Source of the DNA: Nocardia kruczakiae NBRC 101016
GTDB lineage: Bacteria; Actinomycetota; Actinomycetes; Mycobacteriales; Mycobacteriaceae
Assembly (NCBI RefSeq): GCF_001612965.1
Contig: NZ_BDBL01000029.1
Span: 62,001-126,000, forward strand
Direction: 5' to 3'
DNA: 64,000 nt
This document shows positions 1 to 8,870 of this stretch, piece by piece (position 1 is the stretch's first letter; each line of letters starts with the position of its first letter). The position numbers were made by a program, and so were the translations under genes. The notes under the pieces were generated by a model. That model had not been told where the DNA came from. It was given only the letters and a program-made list of their open reading frames with translations, and ran no database searches.

Positions 1-1
1 C

Positions 2-1507
2 GTCGACGTCGCGGGCCTGCCGACGACCGCCGGCTGCCCGGACTACGCCTACCTACCCGACCGCGACGCGCCCGCGGTCGCGGCCCTGCGCGCCGCGGGT
101 GCGGTCGTGGTCGGCAAGACCAATATGGACCAGTTCGCGACCGGTCTGGTCGGCACCCGCTCGCCGTACGGTCCGGTCTCGGACTCGCGCCGTCCCGCAT
201 TCATCTCGGGCGGTTCGAGTTCCGGTTCGGCCGTGGCCGTCGCGACCGGTGCGGCCGATATCGCCATCGGCACCGATACCGCGGGTTCGGGGCGCGTTCC
301 GGCGGCGCTGCAGGGCATCGTCGGCATCAAACCGACCGTCGGAGTCGTCTCCACCGAGGGGGTCGTCCCGGCCTGCCGTTCCTATGATTGCGTGACGATT
401 TTCGCCGCCGACCCGGCGCGCGCCGATCAGGCTATGGGGGTGATGGCCGCCGGTGCGCCGGCACGCGCCTGGCCCGCCGATACCCGGCTGGCGGCGCCGC
501 CGCGCCCGACCGTCGCGATCTTCGCCGAACTGCCGGAACTGGATCCGGTGTGGCGGGCGGCGTTCGACCGGACCGTCACCGCGCTCCGGCAGCGCGGGGC
601 GACCATCGTGGAGATCGACCCGGCGCCGTTCCTGGCCGCGGCCCGGCTGCTCTACGACGGGGCGCTGGTCGCCGAAAGGTACGCCGCGGTAGGGGAATTC
701 ATCGAGGCACATCCGGATGCGGTGGATCCGACCGTCGCGAGCATCATCCGCGCCGCGCGCGAGATTCCGGCGCATCGGCTGGTCGCCGACCGCGCCGAAC
801 TCGAGCGCTTGCGCGCTCTCGCGATGGACAGCCTGGGCGACGCCGATGCCCTGCTCGCGCCGACCGCCCCGATGCATCCGACCATCGCGCAGGTCGAGGC
901 GGATCCGATCGGGGTCAACTCCCGGATGGGCATCTACACGAACTTTTGCAATCTCTTCGATCTGTGCGCCGTGGCCGTGCCCGCCGGGATGGCAGGCGAA
1001 TCCTGTTTCGGTGTCACGGTTTTCGCGCGGCCGTTCGAGGATGCGGTGGCCTTGGACATCGCCGTGTCGATCACCGGCGATGTGGAGATCACGCGGCCGT
1101 GGCCGCTGGCGGTCGCACCGGTGTGCGAGCTGATCGTGTTCGGGGCGCATCTGCGGGGCCAGCCGTTGGAACACCAGTTGCACGCGCTCGGCGCGCGCTG
1201 GGCCGGAGCGGTCCGCACGGCCGCGGCCTATCGCCTCGCCGCCCTGGACACCACGCCGCCGAAACCGGCGGTGACCCGCTGCGAGGGTGGTGTGTCGGTC
1301 GCCGGTGAACGCTGGTTGCTCTCCCCCGCCGCCCTCGGTCGCTTCCTCGCCGCACTGCCGGCGCCGATGCAGCTGGGCGCCGTCGAACTCGACGACGGCA
1401 CCTGGCACACCGCATTCGGATGCGACGGAACCGCCGCCGCCGATGGCAAGGACATCAGCGAATACGGTGACTGGCGTGCGGCCCTCGCGGCGGGGGCCGT
1501 GGGCTGA
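2..1507 (+). CDS. atzF: Allophanate hydrolase, 5' end outside the window
   Basis: Hydrolyses allophanate to ammonia and CO2, the second step of ATP-dependent urea breakdown after urea carboxylase. The reading frame is open from base 2, so the start lies upstream. The amidase-signature core is visible: the lysine in GKTNMDQF, then the serine-rich GGSSSGSA segment and GTDTAGSGRVPAAL, which together carry the Ser-cisSer-Lys triad of this family. The last 150 or so residues (from PVCELIVFGAHLRGQPL) match the separate C-terminal domain of AtzF/DUR1-type enzymes, which separates it from generic amidases. A urea carboxylase gene just upstream would be the expected partner but cannot be seen here. 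Confidence 0.92.
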   Translation, partial: VDVAGLPTTAGCPDYAYLPDRDAPAVAALRAAGAVVVGKTNMDQFATGLVGTRSPYGPVSDSRRPAFISGGSSSGSAVAVATGAADIAIGTDTAGSGRVPAALQGIVGIKPTVGVVSTEGVVPACRSYDCVTIFAADPARADQAMGVMAAGAPARAWPADTRLAAPPRPTVAIFAELPELDPVWRAAFDRTVTALRQRGATIVEIDPAPFLAAARLLYDGALVAERYAAVGEFIEAHPDAVDPTVASIIRAAREIPAHRLVADRAELERLRALAMDSLGDADALLAPTAPMHPTIAQVEADPIGVNSRMGIYTNFCNLFDLCAVAVPAGMAGESCFGVTVFARPFEDAVALDIAVSITGDVEITRPWPLAVAPVCELIVFGAHLRGQPLEHQLHALGARWAGAVRTAAAYRLAALDTTPPKPAVTRCEGGVSVAGERWLLSPAALGRFLAALPAPMQLGAVELDDGTWHTAFGCDGTAAADGKDISEYGDWRAALAAGAVG

Positions 1508-1513
1508 TTCGCG

Positions 1514-2359
1514 TCAATCCAGCGCCGTGGCGACCGGGCGCTCCGGATCCGACGACCACTGCGACCACGAACCCGGATAGAGCGCCGCCGACACTCCCAC
1601 GACCGACAGCGCCGCGATCTGGTGGGCGGCGGTCACCCCGGAGCCGCAGTAGACCGCCACCGGGCCGGAGCCGAGATCGGAGAACCGCGCCCGCAGCTGG
1701 TCCGGAGTCTTGAAAGTGCCCTCGGGCGTGAGGTTTTCCGCGGTCGGCACGCTCACCGCGCCGGGGATGTGCCCGGCGCGCGGGTCGATCGGCTCGACCT
1801 GCCCGCGATAGCGTTCCCCGGCTCGCGCGTCCAGCAGCGCACCACGCCAGCCCGCGACCTCGTCTGCTTCCACCACCGGCATATTGCCGGGCGTGAGCAC
1901 CACGTCGCCGGGCTTCGGATCGGGTTCGGTGCCGACGGCCAGATCACCGCCGCCGCGCTCCCACGCGGGCAGGCCGCCGTCGAGAATGCGCACGTCGCGC
2001 ACGCCCGCCCAGCGCAGCAGCCACCACGCCCGCGCCGCGGCCATACCGCCGGTGGCGTCGTAGACGACCGTCGGCTCCCCCGTGCGCAGTCCCCAGCTGC
2101 GGGCGCATTTCTGCAGGTGGGTGAGGCTCGGCAACGGGTGGCGGCCGTGTGCCGGGGACGGCGGCGCGGCCAGCTCGGTCTCCAGATCGACGAATATCGC
2201 GCCGGGAATGTGGCCGGCGAGATAGTGCTGGGGCCCGTCGGGATCGCCCAGCGCCCATCGCACATCCAGCAGATGCACCCGGCTCTCGCTGTCCGCCAGC
2301 GATTTCCGGAGTTCCTCGGGGGAGATCAGTACCGCGGTCAAGCCCGGCTCCTCAGTCAA
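1514..2359 (-). CDS. sseB: Tandem-rhodanese sulfurtransferase, SseB-like
   Basis: Thiosulfate or 3-mercaptopyruvate sulfurtransferase of 281 residues with two rhodanese domains. The N-terminal domain (LLDVRWALGDPDG, GHIPGAIFVDLE) lacks a catalytic cysteine. The C-terminal domain carries the active loop YCGSGVTAAH, whose CGSGVT form is typical of mercaptopyruvate-type enzymes. Overall it matches mycobacterial SseB by memory of that sequence (RPLPS-type central motif, PGSWSQWSSDPERPV end). It converges on the allophanate hydrolase gene with 6 bp between stops. It lies 32 bp downstream of the BenE gene on the same strand, so it may be the last gene of an lrp-benE-sseB transcript. The physiological sulfur donor cannot be told from sequence. 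Confidence 0.9.
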   Translation of the reverse strand: MTEEPGLTAVLISPEELRKSLADSESRVHLLDVRWALGDPDGPQHYLAGHIPGAIFVDLETELAAPPSPAHGRHPLPSLTHLQKCARSWGLRTGEPTVVYDATGGMAAARAWWLLRWAGVRDVRILDGGLPAWERGGGDLAVGTEPDPKPGDVVLTPGNMPVVEADEVAGWRGALLDARAGERYRGQVEPIDPRAGHIPGAVSVPTAENLTPEGTFKTPDQLRARFSDLGSGPVAVYCGSGVTAAHQIAALSVVGVSAALYPGSWSQWSSDPERPVATALD

Positions 2360-2391
2360 CAGATGTACCCGTGACGCGAATACGTGTCAGC

Positions 2392-3657
2392 CTACGACAC
2401 CGGCGCGTCCCGGCGGGTCAGCATCCATCGCACGACCAGGCCCGCCACCACCGCCCAGAACGCGGCGCCGATGCCGAACACCGCTATCCCGGAGGCCGAG
2501 ACCAGAAACGTCACCGTGGCCGCGACACGATGTTCGGCGACCCCGAGCGCCGCGGTGAGCGCGGCGGCGAAGGTGCCGAGGAGGGCAAGTCCGGCAACGG
2601 TTTCCAGCACACCGGCGGGTGCGGCGGCGGCGAGCGCGACCAGCGCCGCGGCGGCCGGAGCCAGCACGAGATAGCACCCGCCGGCGGCCATGGTGGCCGT
2701 CCAGCGCCGGCGCGGGTCGGGGTGGGCCGACGGCGCGGCCGCCAATGCCGCGCTGATCGCGGCCAGGTTGATCGCATGCCCGCCCGCCGGGGCGCCCACG
2801 ATGGTCCCGAGCCCGGTGACCGTCATCGACGCCCGCCACGGCACCCGATATCCGAACGAGCTCATGACCGCCACACCGGGGATGTTCTGCGCGGCCATCG
2901 TGACCACGTACAGCGGAATCGCGATACCGATGATCGCCTGCCAACTCCAGTGCGGCACAGTGATTTCCAGCTTCGGCACCAGATCGGCGGCCGGAATCGA
3001 GCGATGTCCGGCGGCCATCGCGATCGCCGCCCCGGCCACCGCGGTGACGAAGGCGCCGGGCACCGCCCACCGCTGCGCGTACCGCTGCAGCACCACCCAC
3101 ACCACCAGCACCGGCGCCACCACCGCCGCGCTCGAGGTGGTCAGCGCCCGCAGCGGCGCCAGGCACAGCGGCAGCAGCACGCCGGCGAGCATGGCCTGCG
3201 CGATCTCCACCGGGATCGCGGTGATCAGCCGGCCCAGCCGCGACCAGCATCCGGTGAGGACGATCAATACCCCGGTGACCACGAACGCTCCCACCGCCGC
3301 GGGCCAGCCACCGGTCACCGCGCCGGCGCCGGCCAGCAGCGCCGCACCGGGAGTGGACCAGGCGAGGGTGATCGGCATGCGGTAGCGCCGGCTCAGTATC
3401 CACATGCCCACCGCCTGCGTGACACAGACCGCCAGCAGACCCGAGGCGGCCTGCGCCGGGGTCGCGCCGACCGCGGTGAGTCCGGCCAGCACGACCGCGA
3501 ACGAACTGGTGAAACCGACCAGCGCCGCGATGATCCCGGCGCCCATCGCCTGTCCGGTACCGCCGGGCCCGTGCTCGCCCTCGACCGCCGCCGGGCGGCC
3601 CGTCTGTGCCTCGGCGACGTCGGGCGGGTGGGATGCGGAATCGGCGGTGGCAGTCAC
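2392..3657 (-). CDS. benE: BenE-family membrane transporter
   Basis: Predicted benzoate/proton symporter-type permease of 421 residues with about 11-12 hydrophobic segments, e.g. IIAALVGFTSSFAVVLAGL near residue 45. Family signs are TPGAALLAGAG, PVEIAQAMLAGVLLPL, and the AAQNIPGVAVMSSFGY segment followed by GAPAGGHAINLAAI. The GTG start beginning VTATADSASHPP is chosen because the upstream part of the frame overlaps the Lrp regulator gene and reads as an antisense shadow. The Lrp-type gene lies 32 bp upstream on the same strand. No aromatic catabolic genes are nearby, so benzoate as substrate is a family-level guess. Confidence 0.85.
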   Translation of the reverse strand: MTATADSASHPPDVAEAQTGRPAAVEGEHGPGGTGQAMGAGIIAALVGFTSSFAVVLAGLTAVGATPAQAASGLLAVCVTQAVGMWILSRRYRMPITLAWSTPGAALLAGAGAVTGGWPAAVGAFVVTGVLIVLTGCWSRLGRLITAIPVEIAQAMLAGVLLPLCLAPLRALTTSSAAVVAPVLVVWVVLQRYAQRWAVPGAFVTAVAGAAIAMAAGHRSIPAADLVPKLEITVPHWSWQAIIGIAIPLYVVTMAAQNIPGVAVMSSFGYRVPWRASMTVTGLGTIVGAPAGGHAINLAAISAALAAAPSAHPDPRRRWTATMAAGGCYLVLAPAAAALVALAAAAPAGVLETVAGLALLGTFAAALTAALGVAEHRVAATVTFLVSASGIAVFGIGAAFWAVVAGLVVRWMLTRRDAPVS

Positions 3658-3689
3658 CGAGCTATCTTCGCGGGCGGCTGGCCCTGCCG

Positions 3690-4277
3690 TCAGCGGCCAG
3701 TACGCCGGAACTGGACCGAATTCTCCCCGGCATCGTTTCGCGCTGTGTCGTTCGGCCCGGCGTCCCGACGCGGCGCCGGCGACTCGTCGGCTCGGGCCAG
3801 TCGCTGCAGCAGCGGCGCGGTGCGCGGCCCGACCAATTGCTGCATCACCAGCGCCATATTGGTGCGCTGCACACCCGCGATCTTCAGAATCGCGCCGGTG
3901 ATCCGGTACAGATCGTCGGCGTCGCGCGCGACCACGCGAACGGTCAGATCCGTCTGCCCGGTCGTGCCGCACACCTCGGTGACCTCGGGTATCTCGGCGA
4001 GTTCTGCCACCACGTCGGCGAGCCGATGCTGATCGACCACCACCGCGACGAAGGCCGCCAGCCGATAACCGAGGGCGCGCGGGTCCACGCGCCGTTCGAA
4101 GCCGGCCAGCACACCGGCGGCCTCCCACCGGGCCAGCCGGGCCTGCACGGTATTGCGGGACAGCCCCAGCCGCGTGGCCAGTTCTACCCCGGTGGCACGG
4201 GGGTTGGCGACCAGTTCCAGCAGCAGCCGGGCATCGGTGGCGTCGATTGTCGCCGGAGTGGGTTCAGCACTGGGCAT
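3690..4277 (-). CDS. Lrp/AsnC-family transcriptional regulator, probably BkdR-like
   Basis: A 195-residue regulator. The N-terminal winged helix-turn-helix (residues about 9-60) includes LLLELVANPRATGVELATRLGLS and TVQARLARWEAAGVLAGF. The RAM/ligand domain has VTEVCGTTGQTDLTVRVVARD. The ATG at MPSAEPTP is taken as start because upstream codons enter the divergent promoter region. It is transcribed away from bkdABC across about 180 bp, the usual arrangement of Lrp-type regulators of branched-chain keto-acid dehydrogenase operons. A 17-bp palindrome at 4368-4384 is a possible binding site. Control of bkdABC and of the downstream benE is inferred from position only. The C-terminal 35 residues are charged and look disordered. 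Confidence 0.88.
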   Translation of the reverse strand: MPSAEPTPATIDATDARLLLELVANPRATGVELATRLGLSRNTVQARLARWEAAGVLAGFERRVDPRALGYRLAAFVAVVVDQHRLADVVAELAEIPEVTEVCGTTGQTDLTVRVVARDADDLYRITGAILKIAGVQRTNMALVMQQLVGPRTAPLLQRLARADESPAPRRDAGPNDTARNDAGENSVQFRRTGR

Positions 4278-4367
4278 GTAACGCAGTATGTCAGCCCGGG
4301 ACCCCATCTGATCGAGCATTCTGCACAGTTGGCGTGTTACCGCTTGCGCATCCCGCTCAATCGTGGA

Positions 4368-4384
4368 TGCTGTGAGGTACAGCA
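4368..4384. promoter_or_regulatory. Palindrome between lrp-type regulator and bkdA
   Basis: TGCTGT-gaggt-ACAGCA, with perfect 6-bp arms and a 5-bp spacer. It lies in the divergent intergenic region, 75 bp before the bkdA start and 90 bp before the regulator start. Its size and place suit an Lrp-type operator; there is no direct evidence of binding. Confidence 0.4.
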
Positions 4385-4459
4385 CACAGCTGGCGAAAAG
4401 AAGCAGTCCGCCGGATCGCGAGGGACGGAGACCCCGTCGTACGCGGCAACGAGGAGGTG

Positions 4460-5596
4460 ATGGCTGTGCACAACACCACGACGCACAACACCACAACCGG
4501 GTACGACACCGGGACGAACCCCTATCCCGTACAACTGGTCCAGCCCGACGGGCGCCGTGTTCTCGACCGCGAGCACGCGGCCCTGATCGCGGATATCGGT
4601 CCGGCAGAACTGCGCGAACTCTACGAGGATCTGGTCGTCACCCGCCGCATCGACGTCGAGGCGACCGCACTGCAGCGGCAGGGCCAGCTCGGCCTGTGGG
4701 CGCCGCTGCTCGGCCAGGAGGCATCGCAGATCGGCTCGGCGCGCGCCCTGCACGACGACGATTACGTCTTCTGCAGCTATCGCGAGGCGGGCGTCGCCTA
4801 CTGCCGCGGCGTGGATCCCGCCCTCATCACCCGGCTGTGGCGGGGCGTGGCGCATTCGTGCTGGGATCCGGACGAGATCAACATGACCAATCCGGCCATC
4901 GTGGTCGGCTCGCAGGGCCTGCACGCCACCGGTTACGCCTACGCCGCGCATCTGGAAGGCGCGGAGATCGCGGTGCTGACCTATTTCGGTGACGGCGCCA
5001 GCAGTCAGGGCGATATCGCCGAGGCGCTCGGCTTCGCCGCCTCCTGGGGTGCGCCGGTGGTGTTCTTCTGCCAGAACAACCACTGGGCGATCAGCGAACC
5101 GGTGCAGCTGCAGAGCCAGACGCCGATCGTCCGGCGCGCCTACGGATACGGCATCCCGGGCGTGCAGGTCGACGGTAACGACGTGCTGGCCGTCCTGGCG
5201 GTGACCCGCCAGGCCGTCGCCCGCGCCCGCGCCGGTGGCGGACCGTCGTTCATCGAGGCGATCACCTATCGGATGGGCCCGCACACCACCGCCGACGATC
5301 CCACCCGCTACCGCTCGGCCGCGGAAACCGAACTGTGGCAGCGCCGCGACCCGATCGACCGCATGCGACGGCTGCTCGATCGAGAAGGCTTGTGGGACAG
5401 CGACTTCGAGCGTCAGGTGACCGAACGCGCCGATGCGGTCGCCGCCGCGGTCCGGACCGCGACCATCGATATGCCCGATCCGGATCCGATGCAGCTGTTC
5501 GACCACGTCTACACCACCGCGCATCCGCTGATCGCCGCCGAGCGCGACGAATACGCCGGGTACCTGGCGGGTTTCGAGGAAGGAGTAGGGGCATGA
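4460..5596 (+). CDS. bkdA: 2-oxoacid dehydrogenase E1 component, alpha subunit
   Basis: Thiamine-diphosphate-dependent decarboxylase half of a branched-chain 2-oxoacid (or pyruvate) dehydrogenase complex. The ThDP fingerprint GDGASSQGDIAEALGF...FFCQNN is complete, and YREAGVAYCRG and the phosphorylation-loop region YRMGPHTTADDPTRYR fit E1-alpha. A strong GAGGAGG at 4451-4457 lies 2 nt from the ATG used here and 8 nt from an in-frame GTG at 4466. The GTG may therefore be the true start; the protein would lose only two residues. The stop overlaps the E1-beta start (ATGA, 5593-5596), implying translational coupling. Gene order E1a-E1b-E2 with a divergent Lrp regulator favours branched-chain substrates and resembles mycobacterial bkdABC. 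Confidence 0.93.
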   Translation: MAVHNTTTHNTTTGYDTGTNPYPVQLVQPDGRRVLDREHAALIADIGPAELRELYEDLVVTRRIDVEATALQRQGQLGLWAPLLGQEASQIGSARALHDDDYVFCSYREAGVAYCRGVDPALITRLWRGVAHSCWDPDEINMTNPAIVVGSQGLHATGYAYAAHLEGAEIAVLTYFGDGASSQGDIAEALGFAASWGAPVVFFCQNNHWAISEPVQLQSQTPIVRRAYGYGIPGVQVDGNDVLAVLAVTRQAVARARAGGGPSFIEAITYRMGPHTTADDPTRYRSAAETELWQRRDPIDRMRRLLDREGLWDSDFERQVTERADAVAAAVRTATIDMPDPDPMQLFDHVYTTAHPLIAAERDEYAGYLAGFEEGVGA

Positions 5597-6573
5597 TCAC
5601 CACCTTCGCGAACGCGCTGAACACGGGGATGCGCCGGGCCCTGGAGGACGATCCGAAGGTCGTGCTGATGGGCGAGGACATCGGGCGGCTCGGCGGTGTG
5701 TTCCGGGTGACCGACACGCTGCAGAAGGATTTCGGGAACAACCGCGTCATCGACACGCCGCTGGCCGAATCCGGCATCATCGGAACCGCTTTCGGCATGG
5801 CGCTGCGCGGTTTCCGGCCCGTGTGCGAGATCCAGTTCGACGGATTCGTCTACCCGGCCTTCGACCAGATCGTTTCGCAGGTCGCCAAGATTCACTACCG
5901 CACCCAGGGCAAGGTCCGCGCGCCGATCACCATCCGGATTCCGTTCGGCGGGGGAATCGGTTCGGTCGAGCATCATTCGGAGTCGCCGGAGGCCTATTTC
6001 GCGCATACGGCCGGACTGCGCGTGGTCTCGCCGAGTACGCCCGAGGATGCGTATCGACTGTTGCGCCAGGCTATTTCGTGCGACGACCCGGTCGTCTTCT
6101 TCGAGCCCAAGCGGCGTTACTGGGACAAGGCCGACCTGGATTTCACCGCCCTGGACGCGGATCCGCTCCCCTTGGACCGGGCGCGCATCCGCCGGTCGGG
6201 CCGCGATGCCACGATCGTCGCCTACGGCGGCATGGTCGCCACCGCGCTGACTGCGGCCGAAATCGCGGCCGGAGAGGGGCATTCACTCGAGGTGATCGAT
6301 CTGCGCAGCCTGTCGCCGATCGATTTCGACACCATCGAGGAATCGGTGCGCCGCACCGGCCGGCTGATCGTCACGCACGAGGCGCCGGTTTTCGCGGGGC
6401 TCGGCGCCGAGATCGCCGCCCGCATCGCCGAACGGTGTTTCTACTATCTCGAGGCGCCGGTCCTGCGCGTGGGTGGCTTCGACATCCCGTATCCCCCGGC
6501 TAAGCTCGAACGGCACCACATGCCAGACCCCGATCGCATTCTCGACGCGGTCGATCGAACGTTCGCCCGCTGA
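5593..6573 (+). CDS. bkdB: 2-oxoacid dehydrogenase E1 component, beta subunit
   Basis: A 326-residue partner of E1-alpha, forming the alpha2beta2 decarboxylase. Typical segments are VVLMGEDIGRLGGVFRVTDTL, DTPLAESGIIGTAFGMAL, FGGGIGSVEHHSESPEAYF (with the pair of histidines at the active site) and the C-terminal transketolase-type block RTGRLIVTHEAPVFAGLGAE. Length is normal for the family. It overlaps the E1-alpha gene by 4 bp and is followed after 24 bp by the E2 gene, so all three are one operon. Confidence 0.94.
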   Translation: MITTFANALNTGMRRALEDDPKVVLMGEDIGRLGGVFRVTDTLQKDFGNNRVIDTPLAESGIIGTAFGMALRGFRPVCEIQFDGFVYPAFDQIVSQVAKIHYRTQGKVRAPITIRIPFGGGIGSVEHHSESPEAYFAHTAGLRVVSPSTPEDAYRLLRQAISCDDPVVFFEPKRRYWDKADLDFTALDADPLPLDRARIRRSGRDATIVAYGGMVATALTAAEIAAGEGHSLEVIDLRSLSPIDFDTIEESVRRTGRLIVTHEAPVFAGLGAEIAARIAERCFYYLEAPVLRVGGFDIPYPPAKLERHHMPDPDRILDAVDRTFAR

Positions 6574-6597
6574 CAACTGTTCGGACAGAGGTGCCCG

Positions 6598-7983
6598 TTG
6601 GAAGACCCCGCTGTGGACGACAACAACCACATACTCGAGTTCCGGCTGCCCGATCTCGGGGAGGGATTGACCGAGGCCGAACTGATCTCGTGGTCGGTGG
6701 CCGTCGGCGATACCGTGGAACTCAACCAGACCATCGCCGAGGTGGAGACCGCCAAAGCGCAGGTCGAACTACCGTGTCCGTTCGCCGGGCAGGTCGCCGA
6801 ACTGCTGGCCCGGCCCGGCGAAACGGTGGCGGTCGGCGCACCGCTGATCAGAGTGCGCACCGCCGCGCCGGCCGCCGACGCTCCCGCGGCGGGCGAAAGC
6901 CGGACGTCGGTGCTCGTCGGTTACGGGCCCGGGGCCGAAGCGCCCACGCGGCGTCGTACGGCGTCGAAAAACGGTGCGGCGACGCCACATCCGGCCGCAC
7001 CGGGACGGTCCGAGGAGATTCCGCCGGAGTTCCCGGGCCGTCCGCCCGCCACGCCGGCCGCCCGGCAGCTGGCTCGCGAACTCGGGATCAATATCGCGTT
7101 CGTGGCCGGCTCCGGGCCGGGCGGGGCGGTCACCGTCGAGGATGTGCGCCACGCGGTGCCGGTATCGCAGCCGCCGCGCCGAGTGCGGCCGGAGGAGGAG
7201 GCCGCCGATGCTCCGCGGCCGGCCGCTCCACCGGTGCCCACCATGCGCCCAGACGGCGGCATCATCCGGCCGACGCCGAGCGAACGCGAAACCCGCACCC
7301 CCGTCAACGGTGTGCGCAAGCGCATCGCCGCGGCCATGACCACCAGCGCCCGCACGATTCCGCAGGCCAGTGCGTTCGTGACCACCGATTTCACCGCCTC
7401 GATGGAGTTGCTCGACCATCTGCGCAGCACCGACTCCTTCACCGGGCTCTCGCTCACTCCCCTCGCGCTGGTGGCGAAGGCGACGCTCGCGGCGATCGCC
7501 GAATTCCCCGGGATCAACTCCTGTTGGGACGCCGAAGCCAATCAGATCGTCACCAAGCACTACGTCAACCTCGGCATCGCCGTGGCCACCGAACGCGGGC
7601 TGCTCGTCCCCAACATCAAGGAGGCGCAGTCGCTGAGTCTGCGCGAGCTGTGCCGTGAGATCGGCTGGCTCGCCGATGTGGCTCGCGCCGGTTCGGCGAC
7701 ACCCGCCGATCTGCGTGGTGGCACCTTCACCATCAGCAATGTGGGTGTCTTCGGCGTCGATACCGGTGTGCCGCTGGTGAATCCGGGTGAGGGCGCGATT
7801 CTGTGCCTGGGTTCGATCCGGAAACGGCCGTGGGTGTATCGCGACGAGCCGGCGATCCGGTGGATCACCACGCTCGGTGTGAGCTTCGATCACCGCATGA
7901 TCGACGGGGAGCTCGGCGCGCGGTTCCTGTCGACGGTCGCCTCACTGCTCGAGGATCCGCTGACCCTGCTGGGCCGGGTCTAG
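6598..7983 (+). CDS. bkdC: Dihydrolipoamide acyltransferase (E2)
   Basis: Transfers the acyl group from E1 to CoA and forms the core of the complex. The N-terminal lipoyl domain carries the lipoylated lysine at residue 53 in VETAKAQVELP. A linker is followed by a peripheral subunit-binding domain (ATPAARQLARELGINIAFVAGSG, about residues 152-185). The catalytic domain ends with SFDHRMIDGELGARFL, including the His and Asp of the acyltransferase active site. The TTG start is chosen because AGAGGT lies 5 nt upstream; an in-frame GTG at 6613 without a clear ribosome site is the alternative. No dihydrolipoamide dehydrogenase gene follows, so E3 must come from elsewhere. The stop shares a CTAG with the convergent thioesterase gene. 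Confidence 0.93.
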   Translation: MEDPAVDDNNHILEFRLPDLGEGLTEAELISWSVAVGDTVELNQTIAEVETAKAQVELPCPFAGQVAELLARPGETVAVGAPLIRVRTAAPAADAPAAGESRTSVLVGYGPGAEAPTRRRTASKNGAATPHPAAPGRSEEIPPEFPGRPPATPAARQLARELGINIAFVAGSGPGGAVTVEDVRHAVPVSQPPRRVRPEEEAADAPRPAAPPVPTMRPDGGIIRPTPSERETRTPVNGVRKRIAAAMTTSARTIPQASAFVTTDFTASMELLDHLRSTDSFTGLSLTPLALVAKATLAAIAEFPGINSCWDAEANQIVTKHYVNLGIAVATERGLLVPNIKEAQSLSLRELCREIGWLADVARAGSATPADLRGGTFTISNVGVFGVDTGVPLVNPGEGAILCLGSIRKRPWVYRDEPAIRWITTLGVSFDHRMIDGELGARFLSTVASLLEDPLTLLGRV

Positions 7984-8441
7984 GTCTCGTCGGTCACCAG
8001 CGCGGCGGCGGCGCTGCGGATGATCGCCGGGATCTCCACCGATTTGCGGGTCTCGTTGTCCACGTAGACGTGCACGAAGGTGCCGGTGGCGGCCAGCTCC
8101 AGATCCTCCCCGGCGGTGCCGGCGGCGGTGCCGGCGTCCAGGACGCGGAAGATCGCCAGATCGTAGGTGATGCTGGAGCGGCCGAGGCGGCTGATCCGCA
8201 ACCCCACGCGCAGCTGGTCGGGGAAACTCAGCGAGCCCAGATACTGGCACGAGGTCTGGGCGACCACGCCGATCGCGGGCAGCTCCCGGATATCGGTGCC
8301 GGTCGCGGCCATCAGCCAGGCGTTGACCGCGGTGTCGAAGTACGAGTAGTAGGTCACGTTGTTGACGTGGCCGTAGTGGTCGTTGTCCGCCCATCGGGTC
8401 GGCACCGGCCAGAGCACCGGGTAGTCCTGCTGTGTGGTCAC
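7980..8441 (-). CDS. Acyl-CoA thioesterase, 4HBT hotdog fold
   Basis: A small 153-residue thioesterase of the 4-hydroxybenzoyl-CoA thioesterase/YbgC type. The conserved opening is TRWADNDHYGHVNNVTYYSYFD, with the catalytic aspartate in WADND and the HVNN loop. The GTG start at VTTQQDYP is chosen because it places the fold at the N-terminus as usual; upstream codons run into a repeat-bearing intergenic region. It converges with the E2 gene and the two stops overlap in one CTAG. Trimming acyl-CoAs from the branched-chain pathway is possible but is only inferred from position. Confidence 0.85.
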   Translation of the reverse strand: MTTQQDYPVLWPVPTRWADNDHYGHVNNVTYYSYFDTAVNAWLMAATGTDIRELPAIGVVAQTSCQYLGSLSFPDQLRVGLRISRLGRSSITYDLAIFRVLDAGTAAGTAGEDLELAATGTFVHVYVDNETRKSVEIPAIIRSAAAALVTDET

Positions 8442-8870
8442 CGCCCCGACAATAGTGACGCGACCGGAGCGACGCGGGCGGAGGCGGCAGCCTGCGTCAC
8501 CACGGAGCCCGCCGCGCAGGTCGCCGATCGACACCGCGACCGGAGCGACGCGGGCGGAGGCGGCAGTGAACCCGGCGCGGCTCCGAAACGTGTCGGTGGT
8601 AGGTCATACACTCGAATCGAAACCGGTTACATCCGGGGCCCGTGCGGTGACGTCGACGATGCCGTGATCGTTCGGGATACGGGGAGCCGCCGACCGCGGT
8701 CGGCGCCGCCGAATCAACGACGCTTCGACGCACTCCTCGCTCCGGAGTCGTACCCGCGGGGCAGGCGCTTCGGGTGTTGGGCCCCAAGGGGTTCCGCGTG
8801 CCGAGCCACCTGGTTCGGCACGGCCTCTCGTGCGGTGAACAATCGGTGCGCGCCCGGTACCGTCGAATCG
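8442..8870. other. Intergenic region between thioesterase and MFS genes
   Basis: About 430 bp between two diverging genes. It holds a 32-bp direct repeat (8459-8490 and 8535-8566) and otherwise nothing I can identify. Open frames here are arginine- and proline-rich and have no ribosome site or family resemblance. Confidence 0.5.
8459..8566. repeat. Perfect 32-bp direct repeat, 76 bp apart
   Basis: Two identical copies, 8459-8490 and 8535-8566, beginning CGCGACCGGAGCGACG and ending GGAGGCGGCAG. They lie directly upstream of the thioesterase gene on the minus strand. The spacing of about 76 bp and the GC-rich, G-cluster content suit either a dispersed intergenic repeat family or a tandem regulatory site; the sequence does not decide. 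Confidence 0.85.

Noticed and set aside
4460..7983. Calling bkdABC a pyruvate dehydrogenase complex
   Set aside because: Corynebacteriales normally use a homodimeric AceE for pyruvate; the divergent Lrp regulator and gene order favour branched-chain substrates, although sequence alone cannot exclude pyruvate.
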